This document shows positions 17,229 through 24,382 of a stretch of DNA of 50,871 nt, piece by piece. The notes under the pieces are model-generated. The model saw only the letters and a list, made by a program, of their open reading frames with translations, ran no database searches and was not told the DNA's origin. Every line of letters begins with the position of its first letter. The stretch's first letter is position 1. The position numbers were made by a program, and so were the translations under genes. The DNA lies in NCBI GenBank assembly GCA_021845595.1, contig JAJZVV010000017.1, positions 1 through 50,871 on the forward strand. The letters run 5' to 3'. Source of the DNA: Pseudomonadota bacterium. GTDB taxonomy: Bacteria; Pseudomonadota; Alphaproteobacteria; Acetobacterales; Acetobacteraceae.

Positions 17229-17891
17229 ATGTCACGGGTGTTTCGCGCCCTGTTGGCGGCAACGCTCGCCGTGCTGCTGCTGGTCTGGGGCCTGCTCTGG
17301 TTTGCCCACGTCAGCCCGACGGGATCGAGCATGTTGGCCCGGATCGAGACGGCCGTGGGGCTCGCGCGCGAGGGCTCCGGCCTGGTGCTGCCCGCGGGGA
17401 CGGAGATCGGCGGGCCGTTCCAACTGGTCGGACCATCCGGGCGAATCGTCAGCGAGGCGGACTTCCGCGGCCGCTGGGTGCTGGTTTATTTCGGCTACAC
17501 ATTTTGCCCGGATCTGTGTCCGACCGAGCTGCAGACCATGGCCGCGGCGCTCGACCGGCTGGGGCCGGCGGCTGTCGGCATAGCACCGCTGTTCATCACG
17601 ATCGACCCCGAGCGGGACACGCCGGACGTGCTGGCCGGCTATGTCAAGCTGTTCGACCCGCGCATCGTCGGTCTGACCGGCAGCCCGTCCGCGATCGCCG
17701 CTGCGGCGCGGAACTTTCGCGTCTACTACGCCAAGGTGCCTGGGAAAAACGGCGCGCCCTACCTGATGGACCATTCCTCCTTGATCTATCTCATGGACCC
17801 GCAGGGCCGGCTTGCGGCTCTGTTCGACCAGCGAACGACCGCACGAGATCTTGCCGACGCCATCCGCAGCCACATGGCACGATCAGGTTGA
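17229..17891 (+). CDS. SCO1/SenC-family copper chaperone
   Basis: A 220-residue membrane-anchored thioredoxin-fold protein. Residues 5-27 form a single N-terminal membrane anchor (LLAATLAVLLLVWGLLWFA). The periplasmic domain carries the copper-binding CxxxC in FGYTFCPDLCPTEL and the conserved His in YLMDHSSLIYLMDP, together with ITIDPERDTP. Characterised SCO proteins deliver copper to the CuA site of cytochrome c oxidase. No oxidase subunit genes are adjacent, although a gene for an aa3-type subunit IV lies elsewhere in the window. The ATG has only a weak ribosome-binding site (GGCGGTTGG region). Confidence 0.92.
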   Translation: MSRVFRALLAATLAVLLLVWGLLWFAHVSPTGSSMLARIETAVGLAREGSGLVLPAGTEIGGPFQLVGPSGRIVSEADFRGRWVLVYFGYTFCPDLCPTELQTMAAALDRLGPAAVGIAPLFITIDPERDTPDVLAGYVKLFDPRIVGLTGSPSAIAAAARNFRVYYAKVPGKNGAPYLMDHSSLIYLMDPQGRLAALFDQRTTARDLADAIRSHMARSG

Positions 17892-17939
17892 CAGGGTAGA
17901 AAACCAGGGTCATGGACTCAATGGAAGGCTCAGAAACAA

Positions 17940-18239
17940 ATGGACGCTACCATGGCCTTAACTGACGTTGGACCGGGAACCGGGAGCCGCGACAGCGGGC
18001 CGGTTGTTCCGCAACGCTACAGTCGGCGCCTCTCGGACAAAATCCTGATCGCGTTTCACCAGGCCTGCGATCAGGGCGATTTCGATGTGGCGGAGCAGTT
18101 GCTGCGCACCATGGAGACAATGCTCATGCGTCGGCCGTTGGCTCCGGAGGGGGGCAATCGCCGGCGCAGCATGGAAGGGCTCGTCGCCGCCTATGAGCGT
18201 CTGTGGTATCTCCGCCACCCCGAGTTGATGCAGGCCTGA
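17940..18239 (+). CDS. Small conserved protein of unknown function
   Basis: A 99-residue soluble protein: a flexible N-terminus (residues 1-25, Gly/Ser-rich), then RYSRRLSDKILIAFHQACDQGDFDVAEQLLRTMETML, predicted to be helical, and a basic helical C-terminus (MEGLVAAYERLWYLRHPEL). The helix pattern resembles a TPR-like hairpin. Proteins of this kind occur in Rhodospirillales, but I cannot assign a function. It lies 48 bp after the SCO gene on the same strand; the ATG at residue 5 is an alternative start. Confidence 0.7.
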   Translation: MDATMALTDVGPGTGSRDSGPVVPQRYSRRLSDKILIAFHQACDQGDFDVAEQLLRTMETMLMRRPLAPEGGNRRRSMEGLVAAYERLWYLRHPELMQA

Positions 18240-18246
18240 GACGCGC

Positions 18247-18978
18247 TCAGATCGGCCACGCCGCCCCGGCGCGGAGAATCTGCTCGGCCTCCTCGGAAGG
18301 GGAGCCGTCAGGGCGATGCAGCACCAACCCGGGGATCACCCGGTCCCGGCCACGGCCGCCCTTCCGTCCCTGAACCAGAATGAGCTTCGCGGGCCGCGCC
18401 GGCTTGGGCCAGAGCGGGGCGAGGACGCGCGTGCCGCACTCCGCGGCGGCCAGGCCCGCCAGGGCCTCGGTCAACAGCCCCGCCGGTAGGATAAAGGTCA
18501 AGCTGCCGCCGCGGACAAGACACGACGCCAGCGCCGAAGCCCAGGATACGACCAGCCCTGCCGACCCTTGCTTGGCGGCGCGACGTGCGGCATCGGCGGA
18601 AGCGGTGGAGGCCGGATCGTGCCAGGGCGGATTGGCGCAGGCGTGGTCGAAGCGACCCAGCGTCGCACCGGTCTCGACAACATCCGCGATGGTCACGCCG
18701 AGCCGCGCCGACCAGCCATTGGCAGCGATATTGCGCGCTGCGAGTGCGGCCAGGGCCGGATCCCGCTCGGCACCCACGGCGGCGACGCCCGGCAGCCGGG
18801 CGGCGAGGCAGAGCAAGGCGGCGCCGGCGCCGGTTCCCGCTTCCAGCACGCGCTCCCCATTCCGCGCGGGGATCGCGGCGGCGAGCAGCACCGGCTCGAT
18901 CCCGGTCCGGAAGCCGCTCGCGAACTGGGTATAGCGGACGGTGCCGCCGAGAAGATGGCCGGAGGTTTCCTCGCTCAC
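18247..18978 (-). CDS. TrmN6-like SAM-dependent methyltransferase
   Basis: A 243-residue methyltransferase with SAM motif I VLEAGTGAGAALLCLAAR and the N6-adenine catalytic motif IV, NPPW, in FDHACANPPWHDP. The N-terminal GGTVRYTQFASGFRTGIEPVLLAAA is typical of tRNA1(Val) A37-N6-methyltransferase (TrmN6/YfiC) relatives. The substrate is inferred from family membership; related enzymes act on rRNA or protein. Its start overlaps the DUF2007 gene (ATGA), and it ends the dapB-metK-DUF2007 operon. It is convergent with the small unknown gene, 7 bp apart. Confidence 0.88.
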   Translation of the reverse strand: MSEETSGHLLGGTVRYTQFASGFRTGIEPVLLAAAIPARNGERVLEAGTGAGAALLCLAARLPGVAAVGAERDPALAALAARNIAANGWSARLGVTIADVVETGATLGRFDHACANPPWHDPASTASADAARRAAKQGSAGLVVSWASALASCLVRGGSLTFILPAGLLTEALAGLAAAECGTRVLAPLWPKPARPAKLILVQGRKGGRGRDRVIPGLVLHRPDGSPSEEAEQILRAGAAWPI

Positions 18979-19181
18979 GCCTCGCCGGCCTCGCGCAGCA
19001 CGCGGCGCGCGCGGCTCTCATCCTCGGTCCGCACGACAAGCCGCCGCGGGATCGCGCCTATGCTGCCCTCGATGGCGGCGGTATAGGCGTCGAGCACCGT
19101 CGCCTCGATGCCGGCGTCAGCGAGCAGCGCGATCAGGAAGCTCAGCCGGACGGCGTCGTTGGAGGTGGCGACGACGCGCAT
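18975..19181 (-). CDS. DUF2007 domain protein
   Basis: A 68-residue protein, MRVVATSNDAVRLSFLIALLADAGIEATVLD..., matching the DUF2007 (putative signal-transducing, PII-like ferredoxin-fold) family. Function is unknown. It lies 12 bp after metK and overlaps the TrmN6-like methyltransferase start, the usual position for this small gene in Alphaproteobacteria, so it is probably co-translated with its neighbours. Confidence 0.85.
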   Translation of the reverse strand: MRVVATSNDAVRLSFLIALLADAGIEATVLDAYTAAIEGSIGAIPRRLVVRTEDESRARRVLREAGEA

Positions 19182-19193
19182 CCGGCCGGCGGT

Positions 19194-20381
19194 TCAGCGG
19201 TCGAAGGCGGAGCGCAGTGCCGGCACCAGGTCGGTCCGCTCCCAGGTGAACGTCCCATGGGCGTCGTCCGGCTCGCGGCCGAAATGGCCATAGGCAGCCG
19301 TCGGCACGTAGATCGGCCGGTTGAGGGCGAGATGCTCGCGGATGCCGCGCGGCGTCAGGTTCATCACCTCGCGCAGCACCAGTTCGAGCCGCGCCTCGTC
19401 GACATCGCGCCCGGTGCCATGCAGATCGACATAGACCGAGAGCGGGTGCGAGACGCCGATTGCATAGCTGATCTGAAGCGTACAGCGGTCGGCGAGGCCG
19501 GCGGCGACGACGTTCTTGGCGAGGTAGCGGCAGGCATAGGCGGCCGAACGGTCGACCTTGGTCGGGTCCTTGCCGCTGAACGCGCCACCGCCATGCGGCG
19601 CCGCGCCACCATAGGTGTCGACGATGATCTTGCGCCCGGTCAGGCCGCAATCCCCATCCGGGCCGCCGATGACGAATTTCCCCGTCGGGTTGACGTAGAA
19701 CTGATCCTCCGGGCACATCCAGCCATGCGGCAGCGCGCCGACCACGATCGGCCAGAGCATGCGCTTGATCTGATGCTGCTCCAGATGCTCCTGGTGCTGC
19801 ACCGAGACCACGACCGACGTGGCGCCGACCGGCACGCCGTCCACATAGCGCAGCGTCACCTGGCTCTTCGCATCCGGCAGCAGGCCTTCCGCGGCACGGT
19901 CCCCGGCGTGGCGGAGTTCGCTCATGCGGCGCAGGATCAGATGGGCGTAGTGGATCGGCGCCGGCATCAGCGCCTCCGTCTCGCGGCAGGCGTAGCCGAA
20001 CATGATGCCCTGGTCGCCGGCGCCCTCGTCCTTGTTGCCGGCCTGGTCGACGCCCATGGCGATATCGGCCGACTGGGCGTGGAGATGGCATTCGAACGCC
20101 GCCCGGTGCCAGGAGAAGCCGGCCTGATCGTAGCCGATGTCGCGCACGGCGAGGCGGATGAGATGAGCGAGATAATCGGCGGTGACCGTCTCCGGCCCGC
20201 GCGTCTCGCCGGCGATGACGATGCGGTTGGTCGTGACCAGGGTTTCGCAGGCGACCCGGGCGTGCGGGTCCGCGGCGAGATAGGCGTCCAGAACGGTGTC
20301 GCTGATCCGGTCGGCAACCTTGTCGGGATGACCCTCGGAGACCGACTCCGAGGTGAACAGGAACTCTCCCCGATCGCGCAT
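19194..20381 (-). CDS. metK: S-adenosylmethionine synthetase
   Basis: A 395-residue enzyme making SAM from methionine and ATP. Signature motifs are present: [20 protein letters not shown] (ATP/methionine binding), [12 protein letters not shown], and the Gly-rich [22 protein letters not shown] loop. The ATG giving MRDRGEFLF was chosen because it yields standard length; an in-frame opening to 20477 runs into dapB. It lies 76 bp downstream of dapB on the same strand, and that gap contains a perfect 9-bp-stem hairpin. In this window its product is a substrate for the AHL synthase and for several methyltransferases. Confidence 0.97.
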   Translation of the reverse strand: MRDRGEFLFTSESVSEGHPDKVADRISDTVLDAYLAADPHARVACETLVTTNRIVIAGETRGPETVTADYLAHLIRLAVRDIGYDQAGFSWHRAAFECHLHAQSADIAMGVDQAGNKDEGAGDQGIMFGYACRETEALMPAPIHYAHLILRRMSELRHAGDRAAEGLLPDAKSQVTLRYVDGVPVGATSVVVSVQHQEHLEQHQIKRMLWPIVVGALPHGWMCPEDQFYVNPTGKFVIGGPDGDCGLTGRKIIVDTYGGAAPHGGGAFSGKDPTKVDRSAAYACRYLAKNVVAAGLADRCTLQISYAIGVSHPLSVYVDLHGTGRDVDEARLELVLREVMNLTPRGIREHLALNRPIYVPTAAYGHFGREPDDAHGTFTWERTDLVPALRSAFDR

Positions 20382-20425
20382 GTCTATCTCGATCCTCTCG
20401 TCCTCACCGCCCGGTAGGCTCCGGA

Positions 20426-20457
20426 CCGGCGCTGTGTGACCGAATCTGCAGCGCCGG
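20426..20457 (-). promoter_or_regulatory. metK leader hairpin
   Basis: Starting immediately after the dapB stop codon, CCGGCGCTG and CAGCGCCGG form a perfect 9-bp stem around a 14-base loop, 44 bp upstream of metK. No U-tract follows, so it is not a classical terminator. SAM-sensing RNAs precede metK in some Alphaproteobacteria, but I could not match this sequence to a known class. Confidence 0.45.
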
Positions 20458-21219
20458 TCAACGGAGGCCGAGGACATCCTCCATGCCGTAGCGTCCGGCA
20501 GGTTGGGTGCCGAGCCACAGCGCCGCGCGCACCGCGCCCTCGGCGAACACGCGGCGATCGAAGGCCCGGTGGGTCAGCGCGATGTGCTCGGAGGCGCCGG
20601 CGAATAGCAGCGTATGCTCGCCCACTACCTGCCCGCCACGCAGGGCGGCAAAGCCGATCGCGCCGGTCGCGCGCGCGCCGGTGTGCCCGTGCCGGCCGCT
20701 CTCCATCACCGTGTCGAACGCGACGCCGCGCCCCCGGGCGACGGCCCGGCCGAGGGCGAGGGCGGTGCCCGACGGGGCGTCCACCTTCTGGCGGTGGTGC
20801 ATTTCGACGATCTCGGCGTCATACCCCTCGGCCGGCAAGGTTGCGGCGATGCGCTCGGCGAGCGCCAGCACGAGCGCGACGCCGGGCGAAAAATTGGCCG
20901 CCTGGACAACGCCGATCCGGCGCGCCACTGCGTCCACCGCCGTCTCCTCGGCCGGCCCGAGGCCGGTGGTGCCGAGAACCCAGCGGCACCCGGCCGCGGC
21001 GAGCGCGCGGGCATGCTCGGCCACCGTGCTCGCGTGGGTAAAGTCGATGACCACATCCGCCGCTTCGGCGAGCCCGGCGATGGTCGGAAAGCGCGCCGTG
21101 CCCGGCGGCGTCGCGACATCGTCGCGGTCGATGCCGCCGACCAGCGTCCCCGCCCGCGCTGCTTCCTCGGCCAGAACCCGACCCATGCGTCCGCCGATGC
21201 CGGCAATGCCGATGCGCAT
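20458..21219 (-). CDS. dapB: 4-hydroxy-tetrahydrodipicolinate reductase
   Basis: A 253-residue NAD(P)H-dependent enzyme of lysine/diaminopimelate synthesis. The nucleotide-binding loop is [16 protein letters not shown], followed by [11 protein letters not shown] and GTTGL; the active-site motif is [19 protein letters not shown], with the catalytic His and Lys. It ends with the tetramerisation helix. Length is normal. It heads the dapB-metK-DUF2007-methyltransferase string and is separated from the upstream enolase-superfamily gene by a terminator-like hairpin. Confidence 0.96.
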   Translation of the reverse strand: MRIGIAGIGGRMGRVLAEEAARAGTLVGGIDRDDVATPPGTARFPTIAGLAEAADVVIDFTHASTVAEHARALAAAGCRWVLGTTGLGPAEETAVDAVARRIGVVQAANFSPGVALVLALAERIAATLPAEGYDAEIVEMHHRQKVDAPSGTALALGRAVARGRGVAFDTVMESGRHGHTGARATGAIGFAALRGGQVVGEHTLLFAGASEHIALTHRAFDRRVFAEGAVRAALWLGTQPAGRYGMEDVLGLR

Positions 21220-21241
21220 ACTCGCCCCTCAAAATGTGATC

Positions 21242-21265
21242 GGCGCCGGCGGGATTGCCGGCGCC
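21242..21265 (-). terminator. Probable terminator after the enolase-superfamily gene
   Basis: GGCGCCGGC and GCCGGCGCC form a perfect 9-bp stem with a 6-base loop, 25 bp downstream of the stop codon. On the transcribed strand it is followed after a few bases by a short T-run (ATTTT). It would separate this gene from dapB. Confidence 0.55.
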
Positions 21266-21290
21266 ATCCAGCAGACGAAAAAGACGAGAA

Positions 21291-22382
21291 CTAGTCCCGT
21301 CGGTGCCCAGCGAGGCCGGCCCAGTCGAACTCCACGCCGTGGCCGGGGCGTTCCGGAGCGCGGGCGAACCCGTTCTCGAGCGTCAGTGGTGCGGCGATGT
21401 ATCGGTCCAGCCCGAAGCCGTGCGCTTCCAGGAAGGAGCGGTTGGGCACGGCGGCGAGCAGATGGACGGTGATGTCGTGGGCGCCGTGCGAGGTGACCGG
21501 CAGGCCGAATGCCTCGGCGAGATGCGCGATTTTCATGAAGCCGGTGACGCCGCCGCAATTGGTCACGTCCGGCTCGGGGAAGCTGACCCCGCCGGCCTCG
21601 ATGAGTTGGCGGAAATCCGTCAGGGTGCGGAGATTCTCGCCGGCGGCGACGGGCAGCCCGCCCTCGCGGGCGACGCGGACATGGCCTGGAATGTCCTCCG
21701 GCGGCACCGGCTCCTCGAGCCAGGTGAGATCGTGCGGGGCGAAGGCGCGGGCGGCGCGGATGGCGGCGTCCGCCGTCCATTTCATGTTGGCATCGACCAT
21801 CAGCGGAAACCCCTCGCCGAGATGGCGCCGCATCGCCGCGACCCGCGCCACGTCCTCGGCGAGCCAAGCGCGGCCGACCTTCATCTTGATCGCCCGGAAG
21901 CCGCGCCCGAGATTGGCATCCGTCTGGCGCAGCAGCGCATCGAGGGGCAGTTCGAGGTCGATGCCGCCGGCATAACAGGGCACCAGCGGGTCATGCCCGC
22001 CGAGCAGGCGCCAGAGCGGGGCGCCGGCCTTCTTCGCCTTGAGATCCCACAGCGCGATGTCGAGCGCGGACAGGGCCAGCACCACCGGCCCGCCGCGGCC
22101 GCCATAGTGCAGGCCCCACCAGAGGCGCTGCCCCAGCGCCTCGATGCGGTCGGCCTCGGCCCGCGACGCCAGTTCGGTGACCTCGCGGCGGAGAATGTCG
22201 AACACGGCACCGCCCAGCCGCCCGACCGTATAGGTATAGCCGACCCCCTCGGCGCCATCGGCGTCGCGCACCCGGACGGTGATGATCTCGAAGGCACGGA
22301 TTTCCCCATGCGTGCTGTCGGAGAGCACGGTCTCAAGCGGAATCCGGTAGAAGCCCGGCTCGATCGCGGCGATGACGGCCAT
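21291..22382 (-). CDS. Mandelate racemase/muconate lactonizing enzyme family protein
   Basis: A 363-residue enolase-superfamily enzyme. The N-terminal capping domain is followed by a TIM barrel with the Lys acid/base in RAIKMKVGR (KxK), metal ligands Asp in LMVDANMKW, Glu in LTWLEEPVPPED and Glu in VAAGENLRT, and His in SHGAHDITVHLLAA. This pattern is that of MR-subgroup dehydratases/racemases acting on sugar acids or related carboxylates; substrate is not predictable here. The ATG is preceded by AAGGGAG. It is the only likely catabolic enzyme between dapB and the tRNA. Confidence 0.92.
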   Translation of the reverse strand: MAVIAAIEPGFYRIPLETVLSDSTHGEIRAFEIITVRVRDADGAEGVGYTYTVGRLGGAVFDILRREVTELASRAEADRIEALGQRLWWGLHYGGRGGPVVLALSALDIALWDLKAKKAGAPLWRLLGGHDPLVPCYAGGIDLELPLDALLRQTDANLGRGFRAIKMKVGRAWLAEDVARVAAMRRHLGEGFPLMVDANMKWTADAAIRAARAFAPHDLTWLEEPVPPEDIPGHVRVAREGGLPVAAGENLRTLTDFRQLIEAGGVSFPEPDVTNCGGVTGFMKIAHLAEAFGLPVTSHGAHDITVHLLAAVPNRSFLEAHGFGLDRYIAAPLTLENGFARAPERPGHGVEFDWAGLAGHRRD

Positions 22383-22520
22383 GATGGTGTCTCCCTTTGC
22401 CCCCTCTATAGCGCGGATCGCCCACGGCCGCTCCCCGCTCCAACGGGCCGGCGCCCCCACCCCGGCGACCCGCTCCGCCCCTTGGCGAGCCGGCTCCGAT
22501 TGCTCTATGGAACAGGTGCG

Positions 22521-22611
<91 letters not shown>

Positions 22612-22639
22612 CCCTGGAGCGGAACCTGGCACGCGCGCC

Positions 22640-22653
22640 GGCCTGCTCAGGCC
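22640..22653. terminator. Possible terminator after tRNA-Ser
   Basis: GGCCTG-CT-CAGGCC is a short perfect inverted repeat 28 bp downstream of the tRNA, also downstream of the convergent antitoxin-like gene. There is no clear U-tract; weak candidate. Confidence 0.3.
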
Positions 22654-22667
22654 AAAGCGGTGATGGC

Positions 22668-23030
22668 TCAGCTCGCCTTGCGCGACAGCGTGATCGGGAG
22701 GTCGGGTTCCACGCGGTCGTGCATGACCTTCGGCGTGATGCGGCCGCGCTCGCCGCGTTCCAGGCGGACGAGGCCGTAGCCCGCCATCGTTCGCAGCGTG
22801 CGCGACAGGTTGGACTTCGCCTTGCCGGTGATTCGCGCCAGTTCATCGAGCGAGCCGGGGATCTGCTCCACGATCACCCTGAGCAGGTCGCGGTTGCCGG
22901 CCGACAGCACCTTGGCGAAGTGCTCGGCCGAGGTGAACCACATCTTCGGCTCGTCGGGCGCGATCCGGTGCTCGCCGCGCGCCACGGACATGGTGCGGGC
23001 CTTCATGTCCTCATCGCTGACGATGCCCAC
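22668..23030 (-). CDS. HTH regulator, HVO_A0114/TumE-partner antitoxin type, N-terminus frameshifted
   Basis: A 120-residue protein with EPKMWFTSAEHFAKVLSAGNRDLLRVI followed by a winged helix (GSLDELARITGKAKSNLSRTLRTMAGYGLVRLE), the pattern of HVO_A0114-type DNA-binding antitoxins that pair with TumE (DUF6516) toxins. Translation can start at GTG (VGIVSDEDMKAR). Just upstream, ATG ACG ACC CTA AAA would supply the expected MTTLK leader, but one extra G (AAAGGTGGGC instead of AAAGTGGGC) puts it out of frame. The original ATG at 23046 overlaps a TGA in the preceding frame, as in toxin-antitoxin operons. The partner gene is missing, replaced by an IS3 remnant. The protein may still be made from the GTG. 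Confidence 0.75.
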   Translation of the reverse strand: MGIVSDEDMKARTMSVARGEHRIAPDEPKMWFTSAEHFAKVLSAGNRDLLRVIVEQIPGSLDELARITGKAKSNLSRTLRTMAGYGLVRLERGERGRITPKVMHDRVEPDLPITLSRKAS

Positions 23031-23042
23031 CTTTTAGGGTCG

Positions 23043-23354
23043 TCATGGGATCACTTCTCTCTCGCGCCACACCTTGCGAAGGCTCTCGTTGGCCTGGCGG
23101 AGCTCGCGGTTCTCGCGCTCCAGCGCTTTCAACCGCTCACGTTCGTCCGTGGTCAGGCCAGCGCGTTTGCCCCCATGCCTTTCCGATTGCCTTATCCACC
23201 GCCGCAACGTCCACGCGTTGCAGCCGATCTTGCCCACAATCGACGTGATCGCCGCTCATTGCGAAGCGTGCTCGCCCCCGTGCTCCTGCACCATGCGAAC
23301 CGCCCGCGCTCGAAATTCGCGCGAATAGCTCTTGCTTGCCTTCCGGCTTTCCAT
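23043..23354 (-). pseudogene. IS3-family transposase OrfA remnant with internal stop
   Basis: Read from the ATG at 23354 the frame gives MESRKASKSYSREFRARAVRMV..., the start of an IS3-family (IS407-like) OrfA. Codon 33 is TGA (23256-23258), probably from TGG (Trp). Past the stop, the same frame resumes with AAITSIVGKIGCNAWTLRRWIR and the leucine-zipper-like ERLKALERENRELRQANESLRK. The match to OrfA ends at about 23071; the last codons (VWREREVIP-stop) do not belong to OrfA and may be the tail of the lost partner of the downstream antitoxin-like gene. OrfB is absent, so the element is dead. Confidence 0.85.
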
Positions 23355-23404
23355 CGCTCCATCCTCTCAAGGGTAGGAGCCTCCGGCAAATCTGGCGCGG
23401 TTGA
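23071..23404 (-). mobile_element. IS3-family element fragment (left end only)
   Basis: The fragment runs from a probable IS end (TCAACCGCGCCAGATTTGCC on the minus strand, resembling IS407-group terminal repeats from memory) through most of orfA, and stops abruptly inside it. The other end and orfB are missing. Confidence 0.65.
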
Positions 23405-23517
23405 TTAGCGCGCTGATACACCGCTGCGAGATCGACTCCCAAAAGGCCGAGCGAGGAACTCGATCGCAAGCATTCAATGCCGTGCGGCTCGTGAGGAGAA
23501 ATGGTGCATGGTTCGCG

Positions 23518-24327
23518 TCAGCTGGGGTGGCGCCTCGAATACTGCATGGTCCAAACCGCCTCATCACCGGACAGGTATTCGTTCCCATCCCAGGGCGTTC
23601 CGCAGATATGCAGATAGGCATAGGGAGTCCCGGCAAACATGACCCACGCCCCGGCGTCCCGGACCGTCGTCGGGAGGCCGCAATGTGCCGCATCGAAGGG
23701 CCAGAGAATCATCCAGTGCGGGCCGATCGGGATGGGAGGGCTCGTCTTGTCCGCGGGATCGGTGTTGCTGTGTTGGGTTGCGCCGCAGAGCATGTAACAG
23801 AGCCCGGGCGCCTTGTTGGTCGGCCGCGGCCGCCGCGCAAACGCATCCTTGAACCATTGCATCCCGAGTTCGTCGACACACATTGGGGGATCGCCGATCC
23901 TGTTCTCGTCACCGGGCGTGCAGATCCATCCATTGCTGCCGCTGCGCAGGATACGCGCCATGTTCCCATGTCGGTCCAGTTCAGCGATGGTTGCATCCCG
24001 GGTGATGCGTGTCGGCCCGGCGCGCATCGCCCGGGCGATCTTCACCGCGCGATAGGGATCCTCGTCCGCGTTGATCGCGGCCGCCTCGGGCGGCTTCGTT
24101 CCAACCATGGAATCGCTGGCGCTGTCTGGGGCGGCGGATTGCGCGAACGCTCGCGTGCTGAGCATGGACATCGTGACACCAAAGAAGGCGGCACCTCCAA
24201 CCGCCAGGCGGCGTGAGACAGGTACGTCGATTATACCTGCACCCTCCGGAGGTGACGTTCTCCTGGAGGCGTCAATCCAGGGCGCCGACGCCTTCCAGTG
24301 AGGATCGTTCTCATCGCTGGATGTCAT
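23518..24327 (-). CDS. Tat-exported conserved protein of unknown function
   Basis: A 269-residue protein. After a 38-residue N-terminal extension comes a twin-arginine-like signal (SRRLAVGGAAFFGVTMSMLSTRAFAQSAA), with probable cleavage after AFA-Q. The mature part contains ARAMRAGPTRITRDATIAELDRHGNM, a Cys-bearing GWICTPGDENRIGDPPMCVDELGMQWF, TSPPIPIGPHWMILWPFD, and AGAWVMFAGTPYAYLHICGTPWDG. I recognise this as a conserved periplasmic family without known function. The Trp/Pro-rich GPHWMILWPFD block and paired cysteines suggest a folded binding or enzymatic domain, which is inference. It lies 55 bp downstream of emrB on the same strand and may be co-transcribed with the efflux operon. Confidence 0.75.
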   Translation of the reverse strand: MTSSDENDPHWKASAPWIDASRRTSPPEGAGIIDVPVSRRLAVGGAAFFGVTMSMLSTRAFAQSAAPDSASDSMVGTKPPEAAAINADEDPYRAVKIARAMRAGPTRITRDATIAELDRHGNMARILRSGSNGWICTPGDENRIGDPPMCVDELGMQWFKDAFARRPRPTNKAPGLCYMLCGATQHSNTDPADKTSPPIPIGPHWMILWPFDAAHCGLPTTVRDAGAWVMFAGTPYAYLHICGTPWDGNEYLSGDEAVWTMQYSRRHPS

Positions 24328-24382
24328 ATTGTCCGTATCCTTCCCTCTTAACTCCCGGCGCCCGCGAAGGCGTCGCGGTCTT

